Positions 33,104 to 42,394 of a stretch of DNA of 63,424 bases are shown piece after piece (the first letter of the stretch is position 1; each line of letters opens with the position of its first letter). The position numbers and the translations under genes were made by a program. Location: the NCBI GenBank assembly GCA_021816585.1, contig JAKAXL010000014.1, positions 1-63,424 on the forward strand, written 5' to 3'. This DNA is from Pseudomonadota bacterium. Its GTDB lineage: Bacteria; Pseudomonadota; Gammaproteobacteria; Burkholderiales; Burkholderiaceae_C. Below the pieces are notes generated by a model. It was given only the letters and a program-made list of their open reading frames with translations. It did not search any database and was not told where the DNA came from.

Positions 33104-35410
33104 ATGCCTGCCCGCGACTCCGGAATCCAGAACTACGACCATCCTGCCGCGGGCTGGGGCGCGCTCAGGCAGGTGGCTGTGACCTTGCTGAAGGAGCGGG
33201 TCGAGCCGGGCAGGCTGCGCATGCTGCTGGCGCAGAACCAGCCGGAGGGCTTCGATTGCCCGGGTTGCGCGTGGCCCGATCGCAACCACGCGTCGACCTT
33301 CGAGTTCTGCGAGAACGGGGTGAAGGCGGTGGCCGCCGAGTCCACGTCGCGGCGCGCGGACGCGTCGCTGTTCGCCCGCTATTCGGTGGCGGAACTGCTG
33401 CGGCAGTCGGACTTCGAGCTGGAGCAGCACGGGCGCCTGACCGAGCCCATGGTGTACGACGCGGCCAGCGACCATTACCGGCCGATTTCCTGGGGCGACG
33501 CCTTCGCGCTGATCGCGCGCGAACTGCAGGCCCTGCCCGATCCCGACCAGGCCGCCTTCTACACCTCGGGGCGCACCAGCAACGAAGCCGCGTACCTGTT
33601 CCAGTTGTTCGTGCGGGCCTACGGCACCAACAACTTCCCCGACTGCTCGAACATGTGCCACGAGGCCACCAGCCGCGGCCTGCCCGGCACGGTGGGCGTG
33701 GGCAAGGCCACGGTGACGCTGGAGGATTTCGCGCTGGCCGACACCCTGCTGCTGTTCGGCCAGAATCCCGGCACCAACCATCCGCGCATGCTCGGCGAAT
33801 TGCGGGCCTGCGCGCGTCGCGGCGCGACCATCGTGTCCATCAACCCGCTGCGGGAGCGCGGGCTCGAGCGATTCACCGACCCGCAAAGTCCGCTGGAGAT
33901 GCTCTCCGGTGCCAGCACCTCGATCAGCTCGGTGTTCGTGCGCCCGCGTGTCGGCGGTGACCTCGCGTTGATCAAGGGCGTGGCCAAGCGCGTGCTGGAA
34001 CTCGACGACGAGGCGCGGGCGGGCGGCGGCGAGCCGGTGCTGGACCACGAGTTCATCGACCTGCACTGCAGCGGTTTCGACGCCTTCGCCGCCGACCTGC
34101 GTCGTCAGTCCTGGCCGCAACTGGTCGAGGAATCGGGGGTGGAACTGCAGCAGATCCACGCGCTGGCGGCGATCTACAGCCGTGGCCAGCGGGTCATCGC
34201 GACCTGGGGCATGGGCCTGACGCAGCACAAGCATGCGCTGGCCAACGTGCAGATGCTGTCCAACCTGCTGATGATGCGCGGGCAGATCGGCAAGCCCGGC
34301 GCCGGACTGTGTCCGGTGCGCGGGCATTCGAACGTGCAGGGCGACCGCACGATGGGCATCGAGGAGCGCCCCGCCGAGGCCTTCCTCGACCGGCTGCAGC
34401 AGGTCTACGGATTCGCCCCGCCGCGCCGCCACGGGCTCGATGTCGTGGCGACCATCGACGCCATGCTGCGCGACCGGGTCAAGGTGTTCTTCGGGCTCGG
34501 CGGCAACTTTGTCATGGCGGCTCCCGACACGCCGCGCACGATGGAAGCGATGCGCCGCTGCGAGCTGACCGTGCAGGTATCGACCAAGCTCAACCGCAGC
34601 CATCTGGTGCACGGGCGCCGGGCCCTGATCCTGCCGACGCTGGGGCGCACCGAGCGCGACCTGCAGGGCGGCGTCGAGCAGGGGGTCAGTGTCGAGGATT
34701 CGATGTGCCAGGTGCACCTGTCCTTCGGTCGCAACCCGCCGGCCTCGCCGCAGTTGCGCTCCGAGGTGGCGATCGTCGCCGGGGTGGCCGAGGCCACGCT
34801 GGGCCCGCGCCCGGTCGACTGGGCGTGGCTGGCCGCCGACTATGCGCGAATCCGCGAGGAGATCGCCAAGGTCGTCGACGGCTTCGAGGACTTCAACGAA
34901 CGCGTCGCCGTGCCCGGCGGCTTCCATCTGCGCATCGCGTCGCGCGAGCGGCGCTGGCTGACCGACAGCGGCAAGGCCCGGTTCGTGGTGCATGCGCTGG
35001 ACACCGACACACCGGTGCACCGGGCGCGGCGGCGCCACGGCGAGCAGGTGCTGGTGCTGACCACGCTGCGCTCGCACGACCAGTACAACACCACGGTGTA
35101 CGCGATGAACGACCGCTACCGGGGCGTGTTCGGGCGCCGCGACGTGGTGTTCATCCACCCCGAGGACCGGCGGCGCCTGGGCTTTCCCGAGCGCGCGCGG
35201 GTCGACCTGCAGACGCTGTGGGACGACGCCATCGAGCGCCGTGTGCAGGGCCTGACGCTGGTCGACTACGACATCCCGCGCGGCTGCATCGCCGCGTACT
35301 ACCCCGAGACCAATCCTCTGGTGCCGCTGGAAAGCGCGGCCGACGGCTGCGGCACGCCGGCCTCGAAGTCGATCCCGGTGCGCCTGAGCCCGTCGCCGCA
35401 GGGCGCCTGA
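33104..35410 (+). CDS. FdhF/YdeP-family molybdopterin oxidoreductase
   Basis: A 768-residue protein of the formate-dehydrogenase-like YdeP family. The N-terminal Cys pair is in GFDCPGCAWPDRNH. The molybdopterin domain shows PISWGDAFALIARELQALPD, AFYTSGRTSNEAAYLFQL and NNFPDCSNMCHEATSRGLPG. VGVGKATVTLEDF is followed by the bis-MGD region (LLFGQNPGTNHPRML). FFGLGGNFVMAAPDT and the C-terminal cofactor domain (LTTLRSHDQYNTTVYAMNDR) end it. The substrate is not known for most of the family; formate or another small compound, or acid stress, has been proposed. No FdhD or electron-carrier gene is adjacent. It converges on dabA with ten bases between. Confidence 0.88.
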   Translation: MPARDSGIQNYDHPAAGWGALRQVAVTLLKERVEPGRLRMLLAQNQPEGFDCPGCAWPDRNHASTFEFCENGVKAVAAESTSRRADASLFARYSVAELLRQSDFELEQHGRLTEPMVYDAASDHYRPISWGDAFALIARELQALPDPDQAAFYTSGRTSNEAAYLFQLFVRAYGTNNFPDCSNMCHEATSRGLPGTVGVGKATVTLEDFALADTLLLFGQNPGTNHPRMLGELRACARRGATIVSINPLRERGLERFTDPQSPLEMLSGASTSISSVFVRPRVGGDLALIKGVAKRVLELDDEARAGGGEPVLDHEFIDLHCSGFDAFAADLRRQSWPQLVEESGVELQQIHALAAIYSRGQRVIATWGMGLTQHKHALANVQMLSNLLMMRGQIGKPGAGLCPVRGHSNVQGDRTMGIEERPAEAFLDRLQQVYGFAPPRRHGLDVVATIDAMLRDRVKVFFGLGGNFVMAAPDTPRTMEAMRRCELTVQVSTKLNRSHLVHGRRALILPTLGRTERDLQGGVEQGVSVEDSMCQVHLSFGRNPPASPQLRSEVAIVAGVAEATLGPRPVDWAWLAADYARIREEIAKVVDGFEDFNERVAVPGGFHLRIASRERRWLTDSGKARFVVHALDTDTPVHRARRRHGEQVLVLTTLRSHDQYNTTVYAMNDRYRGVFGRRDVVFIHPEDRRRLGFPERARVDLQTLWDDAIERRVQGLTLVDYDIPRGCIAAYYPETNPLVPLESAADGCGTPASKSIPVRLSPSPQGA

Positions 35411-35420
35411 TCGCGCCGAT

Positions 35421-37955
35421 TCAGGCGGCCACCCACAGCTGCGGCCGCACGCGGCGCCGCACCGCCCCCGACGCATCGATGCGCAGCAGGTGCAGCCAGC
35501 CGTTGTCGGCCAGATCGCGCAGCTGCGCATGCCGCTCCAGCACGCGCTCGATGGCCTGCTCGGAGGCCTCGATCAGCACCGCCAGGCGCAGCGGCTCGTG
35601 CACCCAGCGGGTGCCGTCGTGCAGCGACTGGCGTGCCAGCCCGATGCGCAGGTCGCCGCCGTTGCCCTCGAACACGCCGATGTTGCCGCCGACCACGTTG
35701 TGCAGCAGCTTGTTGCCGCTGCCCAGGCGCTCGGGCTCGCAGGTGGATGCGTGGTACTGCCAGTTGATCCAGTGCGCCACCAGCAGCGGCGCGGTCATCA
35801 GCGCTTCGAGCAGGCTGCCGTCGGCATCGAGCGAGGCGTCGTAGTCGTGCAGGAAGCAGCGGCCGCCGAGCAGCGCGCCGCGGCTGCGCGCGCGCGGCGC
35901 GAGGATCAGCGCTGCGTTGCCCGCGAGTCCCCACTCCGGCCGCGTCTGCGCGCCGTCGTTGGCCCGCCTGCGCAGTCGGCGCAGCAGTTCGGGGCCGGGC
36001 AGGCGGGCGTCCAGGCCCAGTCCGGGCGCACGCTCGCGGCGAGCCTGGTCGCAGGCATGTGCAAGGACCTCGCGCAGGCGTTGCCAGCGCGCCAGCGCGT
36101 GCGCGGGGAGCAGGTCCAGGTCGAAGCCCTCGACCTCGTCGGTGGTCGTGTTGTGCAAGGCGGCGACGAACACGGTCTGCCGCGGGATCTCGATGCCGCC
36201 ATCGCGCAGTGCATCGCGCAGCCGCGGCTCGTTGAGCAACTGCGCCAGGGCACGGGCGTTGACCTCGCCGCTGTTGCCGCAGCAGGCCCCGCAATCCAGC
36301 GCGGCGGCGTGTGCGTTGTTGCTGCTCTGGCTGGCATGTGCTGCCAGCAGCACCAACGGCGCGAAGTCCCGCTGCAGGCCCATCGCGCGCAGCACGCGCG
36401 TTGCCAGCTCGAGCCTGGCGGAGTCGTCCAGGCCGCTCAGCAGCGGCCGGCACAGCGGCCGGTAGCGCGCGGGCAGACCTTGCTGGTCGTCGTTGACGCG
36501 CGCTGCCGTGGAGGGCCGCAGCCAGCGCGCCAGCGCGCCGAGGTAGCTGAAGCCGGCGGACTCGACATAGGAGAACGCGGCAGCCGGCCAGCGCCTGGCG
36601 CCGTCGGCCGGCCAGGCCATGGCGAAGTGGCGCCGGCGTGCCGCGCCCGCGGCGGCGTCGAGCCGCACCGAGGGCTCGTGCCCGGTCGGCGCGACGATGT
36701 GCTCGCGCAACTCCAGCGTGGGAGCCAGCAGCCCCGGCAGCTGCGGGCGCGTGGCCGCGGTGGCCAGCGGCGTGTAGCTGGCCGGCACGCCGAAGAAACC
36801 GGCGAAGCCGAAGGTCTGCACGGCCGGCCATACCGACTCCAGCGCCCGGCGCAGCCTTTCGCTGCGCACATCGATGCAGAACACCGCCTGCACCTCGACC
36901 GGTGACGGGGTCGGCCGCGCGGCGCCGTCGAGGCGGGCGATCAGTTCGCGCTGGTAGCCCAGGTCGAAGGCGAGTTGCCAGACCTCGTCGGGAAGCAGGG
37001 CCTGCTGCGCCTCGCGCAGTGCGTGCGCGCAGCCGGACCACGCCGACTGCATCGCGGCGAAGGCGGGTTGCGCCGCCCGCGGCTCCTTGCACTCCAGCAG
37101 CATCGCGCCCCAGGCCAGCCGGATCGCCAGCAGGTCGCGCAACTGCGACCGGCTGCCGCCTTCGAGCCGGGCCTGCTCTTCGACGTACGCGCACCACGAG
37201 GCCCAGCCCTGCATGGTCAGCAGCACCGATTCCAGGTAGTCGGCCCAGCAGCTCTCGGGCAGACCCAGCCGCTGCAGCGCCCAGTGCTCGGCCGCCTCGC
37301 GGCTGGGCGGCAGGGCCGCCAGGCCGCGGCGCAGCCCGGGCAGGCCCATCAACACGCCGATGCCGTGGTCGTGGTGCATGGCGTCGCGCCAGAAGTCGTA
37401 CAGCCCGCCGTCGCGCTCGGGCTGCCAGTCCGCCTGCCGGCGGTCGAACCACGCCGCGCAGGTCTGGCTGACCTGGTGGGTGACGGCCTGCCGCCACGAC
37501 AGCCGGGCCTGGTCGGCGGGCTCGTCGTCCAGCAGCTCGATCAGCAGGGGCAGGCGGCGCGTCGGCACCGGCTCGCGCAGTACCGCGACACAGCGCGCGG
37601 CGTTCCAGCCGGCCTCGCGCGCCGCCGGCAACTGTTCGAGCGCGGCGTGCAGGGCGAGCGCGTCGATGCGCCCGCGCTCCCAGGCCTCGCGCATCAGCTC
37701 GCGCGACGGGAACACGCGCACGCCCGCCAGCACCGCCATGCGCGCGGCGACCTCGCGCAGCGGGCGCCCGACGCGCTTCCAGTGCGGGTTGACCGCGATG
37801 GCGCGGTCCAGCGGCCAGGCCGCGGTGATCGACGCGCACGCCTGCTCGCAGGCCGCGTCGATGCGCGCATGCAATTGCCGCGGCGGCGCGGCGCGGGAAG
37901 GCGCGGTGTCGCGGTCGGCGGCCGCCGGGTCGAGGACGGGGCTGCGCGCGCTCAT
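35421..37955 (-). CDS. dabA: DabA inorganic carbon pump subunit (DUF2309)
   Basis: An 844-residue protein, the beta-carbonic-anhydrase-like subunit of the DAB pump, which drives bicarbonate accumulation in autotrophs and some other bacteria. The zinc site residues are seen: Cys and Asp in VFCIDVRSERL (about residue 358), then His and Cys in HASQSSNNAHAAALDCGACCG (about 540-555). Other family blocks are NPHWKRVGRPLREVA, DFWRDAMHHDHG and WINWQYHAST. The ATG at 37955 overlaps the stop of dabB. A longer open frame to 40481 is not used, as it runs through dabB and the divergent regulator. Confidence 0.93.
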   Translation of the reverse strand: MSARSPVLDPAAADRDTAPSRAAPPRQLHARIDAACEQACASITAAWPLDRAIAVNPHWKRVGRPLREVAARMAVLAGVRVFPSRELMREAWERGRIDALALHAALEQLPAAREAGWNAARCVAVLREPVPTRRLPLLIELLDDEPADQARLSWRQAVTHQVSQTCAAWFDRRQADWQPERDGGLYDFWRDAMHHDHGIGVLMGLPGLRRGLAALPPSREAAEHWALQRLGLPESCWADYLESVLLTMQGWASWCAYVEEQARLEGGSRSQLRDLLAIRLAWGAMLLECKEPRAAQPAFAAMQSAWSGCAHALREAQQALLPDEVWQLAFDLGYQRELIARLDGAARPTPSPVEVQAVFCIDVRSERLRRALESVWPAVQTFGFAGFFGVPASYTPLATAATRPQLPGLLAPTLELREHIVAPTGHEPSVRLDAAAGAARRRHFAMAWPADGARRWPAAAFSYVESAGFSYLGALARWLRPSTAARVNDDQQGLPARYRPLCRPLLSGLDDSARLELATRVLRAMGLQRDFAPLVLLAAHASQSSNNAHAAALDCGACCGNSGEVNARALAQLLNEPRLRDALRDGGIEIPRQTVFVAALHNTTTDEVEGFDLDLLPAHALARWQRLREVLAHACDQARRERAPGLGLDARLPGPELLRRLRRRANDGAQTRPEWGLAGNAALILAPRARSRGALLGGRCFLHDYDASLDADGSLLEALMTAPLLVAHWINWQYHASTCEPERLGSGNKLLHNVVGGNIGVFEGNGGDLRIGLARQSLHDGTRWVHEPLRLAVLIEASEQAIERVLERHAQLRDLADNGWLHLLRIDASGAVRRRVRPQLWVAA

Positions 37956-39562
37956 CACTTCGCCTGCCACGCGATGCCGACGCGCGCGCCGGCCGCGTCG
38001 CGTCTGCGCGGCGCCGGGACCCAGCGGGTCGGCCACAGCCGCAGCGCCATCCGTGTGTAGGCCTCGTCGACGTAGAAGCCGGCGTAGTTCCAGCGGCGCC
38101 ACGCCGACAGGACCCGCGGCCGCAACTGCAACAGTGCCAGGCTCGCGTACGACAGGGCCATCGCGGCCAGGGCGACGATGCCGGCCGGCTGCCACGGCGC
38201 GTCGTGCGGACTCAGCCGTAGCCGGTGCGCGAGCAGCGCCGCCACGCCGAGCGCAGTCAGCAGCGCCAGCCCCGCCGCCGCGCGCCACGCCGTCTGGGCG
38301 CCGTCGCCGCGGCGCCGGCGCGGCAGCCACAGCAGCGGCGCCCAGGCCAGCGCGAGCACGGCGGTCCACCACCACGGCCAGGCGTGGGCCCCGAGGGCCC
38401 CGCACAGCAGGCTCAGCACGCCGGCGGCCAGCCATGGCGCGGCGAGCACGCTGGCGGCCGAGTTCGGCAAGGCCTCGCGCATCGCGCGCAGTCTCGAGTC
38501 GCGGACCACGCCGGAGGCCGACAGGAAGGCGTGCGCCTTGTACAGCGAGTGCCCCAGCAGGTGCAGCGCGGCCAGCTCGTACAGGCCGAGCCCGCACTCG
38601 AGCACCATGAAGCCCATCTGCGCGACGGTGGACCAGGCCAGGCGTACCTTGATGCTGACGCGCGTCAGGCTGACCAGTCCCGCCAGCGCGGCGGTGCTCA
38701 GCCCGCATGCGACGAGCAGCCAGCGCGCCGGCGCCGAGGCCTCGAGCAGCGGCGCGAAGCGGATCAGCACGTAGCCGCCCAGGTTGACCACCCCGGCGTG
38801 CAGCAGCGCCGACACCGGAGTCGGTGCCTCCATGACCTGGATCAGCCAGCCGTGCACCGGCAGCAGCGCGGTGCGCAGCACGACCGCCAGCACCAGCAGC
38901 ACGGCGCACCACTGCAGCGCCGCGGGCGCCGGGCCGTGGCCGAGGCGGTGCGCCAGCGCCTGCAGCGAGCCGCTGCCCACGTCGCGCCAGGCGACCGCGG
39001 CGGCGGCGATCAGCAGCAGGTCGGACACGCGGTCGGCGATGCGCTTCTTGTGCGCGGCCAGCAGCGCGAAGGGACGATCGGGATAGAAGCACAGCAGCCG
39101 GTGCAGCGCCGCGCCGATGGCCATCCACGCGGCGATCAGCACCAGCCAGTGGTCGGCCAGCAGCAGCAGTTGCACGCCGGCCAGCACCGCGGCCAGGCAG
39201 GCCACGTAGCGCTGCTGGGCACGCTCGCCTTGCAGGTAGCGCGAGGAGAAGGCGCCGATCACGGTGCCGAGGAACTGCACCAGCAGCGCGACCCAGGCGC
39301 CCAGTCGCTGCAGCGCCAGGCCCGGGGCCAGCGACCATGTCGCCGCGTCGCGCGCGCCGGGCGCGCGCATCAGCCAGACCGGCGGCAGCAGGGCGCACAG
39401 CAGCGCGAGCCCGCAGAACACGAGCAGGCGGCGCCATGCGGCGGCCTGCGTGGTGCGAGGCAGACTGACGGCCGCCGCGCAAGCCGACATGAGCACGAAC
39501 GGGGCCAGCGCGGCGATGTGGATGAGAGGGGAAAACGCGAAGGCGGAGGTCTCGAAGGTCAT
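37955..39562 (-). CDS. dabB: DabB membrane subunit (NuoL-like) of the DAB pump
   Basis: A 535-residue polytopic protein related to the proton-pumping NADH dehydrogenase subunits NuoL/MrpA. It shows LLVQFLGTVIGAFSSRYL early, the proton-channel region YPDRPFALLAAHKKRIADRV, and VLRTALLPVHGWLIQVMEAPTPVSALLHAGVVNLGGYVL as the NuoL signature. KVRLAWSTVAQMGFM follows, then LHLLGHSLYKAHAFLSA. It couples ion flow to DabA. It starts at an ATG, is followed by dabA with overlap, and is divergent from a LysR-type gene. Only this two-gene operon is present, with no carboxysome genes in the window. Confidence 0.93.
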   Translation of the reverse strand: MTFETSAFAFSPLIHIAALAPFVLMSACAAAVSLPRTTQAAAWRRLLVFCGLALLCALLPPVWLMRAPGARDAATWSLAPGLALQRLGAWVALLVQFLGTVIGAFSSRYLQGERAQQRYVACLAAVLAGVQLLLLADHWLVLIAAWMAIGAALHRLLCFYPDRPFALLAAHKKRIADRVSDLLLIAAAAVAWRDVGSGSLQALAHRLGHGPAPAALQWCAVLLVLAVVLRTALLPVHGWLIQVMEAPTPVSALLHAGVVNLGGYVLIRFAPLLEASAPARWLLVACGLSTAALAGLVSLTRVSIKVRLAWSTVAQMGFMVLECGLGLYELAALHLLGHSLYKAHAFLSASGVVRDSRLRAMREALPNSAASVLAAPWLAAGVLSLLCGALGAHAWPWWWTAVLALAWAPLLWLPRRRRGDGAQTAWRAAAGLALLTALGVAALLAHRLRLSPHDAPWQPAGIVALAAMALSYASLALLQLRPRVLSAWRRWNYAGFYVDEAYTRMALRLWPTRWVPAPRRRDAAGARVGIAWQAK

Positions 39563-39635
39563 GGACCGATATGCTGCCTCGCTGCATGCATTCTGTAAAA
39601 TTCATTGATACGAACAAAACGTTCTTGTAAAGAGA
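39563..39635. promoter_or_regulatory. Divergent promoter region between dabB and its LysR regulator
   Basis: 73 bases with the inverted repeat GAAC (five bases) GTTC at about 39612-39624, plus further A/T-rich half-sites. It is the likely LysR binding site controlling both directions. Confidence 0.5.
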
Positions 39636-40577
39636 ATGATGCAGCTCGACCGCCTCAACTTCCATCATCTGCTGTACTTCTGGCGGGTCGCCAGCATCGG
39701 CCACCTCACCCGCGCCGCCGAGGAGCTGCACGTCGCGCAGTCCGCGTTGTCGACGCAGATCCGCCAGCTCGAGGACCGGCTGGGCGAGCCGCTGTTCGAA
39801 CGCGACGGTCGTCGGCTGCTGCTGACCGAGACCGGCCGCATGGTGCTGTCCTACGCGGAGAACATCTTCGGGCTGGGTCAGGAGATGCTGGGGCGGCTGG
39901 CCGGGCGCAGCGAGGGCATGCTGCGGGTGCGCGTGGGCAGCGTGGCCACGCTGTCGCGCAACTACCAGGAGAACTGGATCCGGCCGCTGCTCGGCGACCC
40001 GACGGTGGCGCTGACCCTGGAGTCGGGAAGGCTCGACGAACTGCTCGAACGCCTGCTGCAGCATCACCTGGACGTGGTGCTGTCCAACGAGGCGGTACCC
40101 GCCGACGCGGATCGACCCTTCCATTGCCGCTTCCTCGACAGTCAGGCGATCTCGGTCGTCGGCCCGGCCGATGCGTGGAAGCGCCGGCGCCTGCGCGTGC
40201 CCGAGGACCTGCACGGCAGGGACCTGGCGGCGCCCGGTCCGCGGCATGCGCTGCGCTCGCAGTTCGACGCGCTGTGCATCGCCGCCGACGTGAAGCCGCG
40301 CTTTCGCGCCGAGGTCGACGACATGGCGATGCTGCGCCTGATCGCGCGCGACAGCGGCTGGCTGACCGTGCTGCCCGAGATCGTGGTGCAGGACGAACTG
40401 CGTACCGGAAGCCTGGTGCGCGTGGGGCGATCCGAGGCCCTGCAGGAGCACTTCTACGCCATCACGACCACGCACCGGCACCGCCTGGAGCGCCTGGAGC
40501 GCCTGCTCGAGGGGTCACGGCGGGCGCTGCGGCCGGCGCGGGCGCAGGCTCCCGCGGCGGCACGCCGGCGTAGCTGA
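39636..40577 (+). CDS. LysR-family regulator, likely of dabBA
   Basis: A 313-residue LysR-type regulator. The N-terminal winged helix reads LNFHHLLYFWRVASIGHLT, RAAEELHVAQSALSTQIRQLEDRLGEPLF, and the effector domain follows (LRVRVGSVATLSRNYQENWI). The opening LNFHHLLYFW and overall pattern are NhaR-like. The ATG pair at 39636 and 39639 follows AAAGAG. It is divergent from dabB with only 73 bases between, so it very probably controls the pump, perhaps in response to carbon or sodium status. The C-terminal tail is unusually rich in Ala and Arg. Confidence 0.9.
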   Translation: MMQLDRLNFHHLLYFWRVASIGHLTRAAEELHVAQSALSTQIRQLEDRLGEPLFERDGRRLLLTETGRMVLSYAENIFGLGQEMLGRLAGRSEGMLRVRVGSVATLSRNYQENWIRPLLGDPTVALTLESGRLDELLERLLQHHLDVVLSNEAVPADADRPFHCRFLDSQAISVVGPADAWKRRRLRVPEDLHGRDLAAPGPRHALRSQFDALCIAADVKPRFRAEVDDMAMLRLIARDSGWLTVLPEIVVQDELRTGSLVRVGRSEALQEHFYAITTTHRHRLERLERLLEGSRRALRPARAQAPAAARRRS

Positions 40578-40686
40578 ACTTTCGCGGCGGCAGCGGGTCC
40601 AACGGGGACGACTCCACCGTCTTCTTCCCGCGGCCGCTTCGGGCACTCGCGGGCTCACCTTCCCTTTGCCTGAAACGAGGTCTGGC

Positions 40687-41178
40687 ATGTCCGCACCGCG
40701 CCTTGCTTCCCTGGCTTCGTGCCTCGTCGTCGCCGGTCTCGGCCTGGTCGGCCACGCACGCGCCGCTTCGCCGCTGGACTCCGCACTGGAGCCCCACACC
40801 ACGCGCACCATCCACGTGCGCGATGCGGGGCCGTCCAGCTGGCAGTTCGCGATCCATCCGATCACGCAGCGTGAACTGCTGCACTTCACCGCGGAGGATT
40901 CGACGCCGATTCCCACCGACACGTTCATGCCGGTCGAAGCGGATTTCCGCTACGGCTTCTCCTTCGATCCCGGCGCGGACTTCGACATCGTCTATGCGGT
41001 CAGCGCGGTCCACCGTGACGGTCCGGCCGCAACACGGGGCAACCCCAAGTGCGTGTTCCTGTTCAGCGGGCTCCAGCCGGCCGTTCCGCAGAACCAGGTG
41101 GTCAATCTGGCGGGCGCGGCGTGCAGCCTGGAGCGCGACGCCTCGGGCCGCCTGCTGCTGGTGCTCGCCCACGACTGA
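40687..41178 (+). CDS. Hypothetical exported protein
   Basis: A 163-residue protein with a signal peptide (PRLASLASCLVVAGLGLVGHARA, cut before ASPL). The mature part (TIHVRDAGPSSWQFAIHPI, ELLHFTAEDSTPIPTD) and a late pair of cysteines (KCVFLF and AACSLE) suggest a small disulfide-bonded periplasmic protein. The ATG at 40687 has CGAGG six bases upstream. It precedes the convergent dsbA gene. No function is known to me. Confidence 0.75.
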   Translation: MSAPRLASLASCLVVAGLGLVGHARAASPLDSALEPHTTRTIHVRDAGPSSWQFAIHPITQRELLHFTAEDSTPIPTDTFMPVEADFRYGFSFDPGADFDIVYAVSAVHRDGPAATRGNPKCVFLFSGLQPAVPQNQVVNLAGAACSLERDASGRLLLVLAHD

Positions 41179-41226
41179 AGGGGCTTGCGCGAGCCCCCGC
41201 TTGTCGAGGGCGTGCCGCCCAGGCTG

Positions 41227-41883
41227 CTAGTGCGTCGTCGCGGACTGCGCGTCGTGCACCTTGGCGATCAGGTAGTCCACGGCCTGCAGGATGCGCGCGT
41301 CGGTCGGGGTCTGCGGAAGGTCGCCGGAGACCTCGTAGGTGCCCTGCACGGCGATCGTGGGAACGCCGTCGATTCCGTAGTCCTTCATCATCCGGGTGGC
41401 GCGCCGGGCCCGCATCGCGACCCCGAAGGAGTTGAAGGTCGCGAGGAAGGTCTGCCGCGCGACGCCGTGCGCGGCCAGCCAGGTGGCCATCTGGTCGGGC
41501 GTGTCGAGCACGATGTGCTGCTCGTGGATGGCCTGGAAGATGGCCCCTTGCAGGCTGGCGTCCTTGCCCAGCGCGCGCAGCGTGTAGTAGAGCTTTTGCT
41601 GCGGGACGAACTGCGGCGTGAAGGCGATCGGCACGCGTTGCAGCACGACGTAGGAAGGAAGCCTGCGGGCCCACGCGTCGAGCTCGGGTTCGAGCGCGTT
41701 GCAGTGCGGGCAGTTGTACCAGAAGAACTCGGTCACCACGACCTTGCCCGGATGCCCCACCGGCTGCCGGGCCGACAGCACGCTGTAGCCGGTTCCGGGC
41801 TGGAAGGGGGCCGCGGCCTGTGCCGTCGCGACGCCGAGCACGATGGCGCCAAGGGTTGCGAGGAGGGCGAGTCGGCGCTTCAT
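41227..41883 (-). CDS. dsbA: Periplasmic thiol:disulfide oxidoreductase DsbA
   Basis: A 218-residue DsbA. The signal peptide (RLALLATLGAIVLGVATAQA) is followed by the thioredoxin fold with CPHC in VVTEFFWYNCPHCNALEPEL, the helical insert, and the cis-Pro loop in YGIDGVPTIAVQGTYEV. It introduces disulfides in exported proteins and is reoxidised by DsbB. The ATG at 41883 starts MKRRLALLA. The convergent gene next to it encodes a small exported protein with two cysteines, a possible substrate. Confidence 0.92.
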   Translation of the reverse strand: MKRRLALLATLGAIVLGVATAQAAAPFQPGTGYSVLSARQPVGHPGKVVVTEFFWYNCPHCNALEPELDAWARRLPSYVVLQRVPIAFTPQFVPQQKLYYTLRALGKDASLQGAIFQAIHEQHIVLDTPDQMATWLAAHGVARQTFLATFNSFGVAMRARRATRMMKDYGIDGVPTIAVQGTYEVSGDLPQTPTDARILQAVDYLIAKVHDAQSATTH

Positions 41884-42049
41884 CGGAGATCCTTTGTGTT
41901 CGATTGCGAAGGCGCATGGGCGCACGCCCATGCCAGCGCATACCTTAGCCGCGCGCGCGGCCAGGGCCTTTGACCTGGAACACGCCCATGCAAGCGGCCG
42001 CGCGTGCATGGTGGGTTCGGGGTCTGGCCGCGGCCCGGGTTATGGCCTA

Positions 42050-42073
42050 ATATATGGACACCTGTTCATATAT
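42050..42073 (+). promoter_or_regulatory. ArsR/SmtB-type operator abutting the arsR start codon
   Basis: Imperfect palindrome ATATATGGACA, two bases, TGTTCATATAT (one mismatch). Its form is that of SmtB/CzrA-type metal-sensor operators. It ends at the base before the ATG of the regulator, and no Shine-Dalgarno is seen between them. Confidence 0.75.
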
Positions 42074-42394
42074 ATGTCATTTCCCCGGCTGCCCCCCGAA
42101 TCCCTGCTGCCCCAGCTCGCGGACCTCTTTCGCCTGCTGGGAGACGCCACCCGACTGCGCATCGTGCTCGCATGCCTGGACGGGCCGGTGGCCGTCGGAG
42201 GCATCGCCGCCGCGCTGGCCCTGCCCGCCACGCTGGTCAGCCACCATCTGCGGCTGTTGCGCGCGGCCCGGCTGGTGAAGTCCGAGCGCCAGGGGCGGCA
42301 TGTGCTCTATTCAGCCGCCGACCAGCACGTCGCGCACATGCTGCAGGACATGATCGAACACATCGCCGAGCCCGATCAGGAGGAGACCGCGTGA
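42074..42394 (+). CDS. ArsR/SmtB-family metal-responsive repressor
   Basis: A 106-residue winged helix protein. It shows PQLADLFRLLGDATRLRIVLACL, VGGIAAALALPATLVSHHLRLLRAARLV as the recognition region, and EHIAEPDQ at the end. A His pair and C-terminal acids (HVLYSAADQHVAHML) could bind metal, and the usual alpha3 CVC arsenic site is absent, so a zinc/cobalt/nickel-type sensor is more likely. The ATG at 42074 directly follows the operator. Its stop overlaps the ATG of the downstream CDF transporter (GTGATG), so the repressor and exporter form one operon. Confidence 0.9.
   Translation: MSFPRLPPESLLPQLADLFRLLGDATRLRIVLACLDGPVAVGGIAAALALPATLVSHHLRLLRAARLVKSERQGRHVLYSAADQHVAHMLQDMIEHIAEPDQEETA

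Noticed and set aside
35421..40481. A 1686-codon frame ending as DabA
   Set aside because: Everything upstream of 37955 is a shadow of dabB and the LysR gene; the DabA start overlaps the dabB stop.
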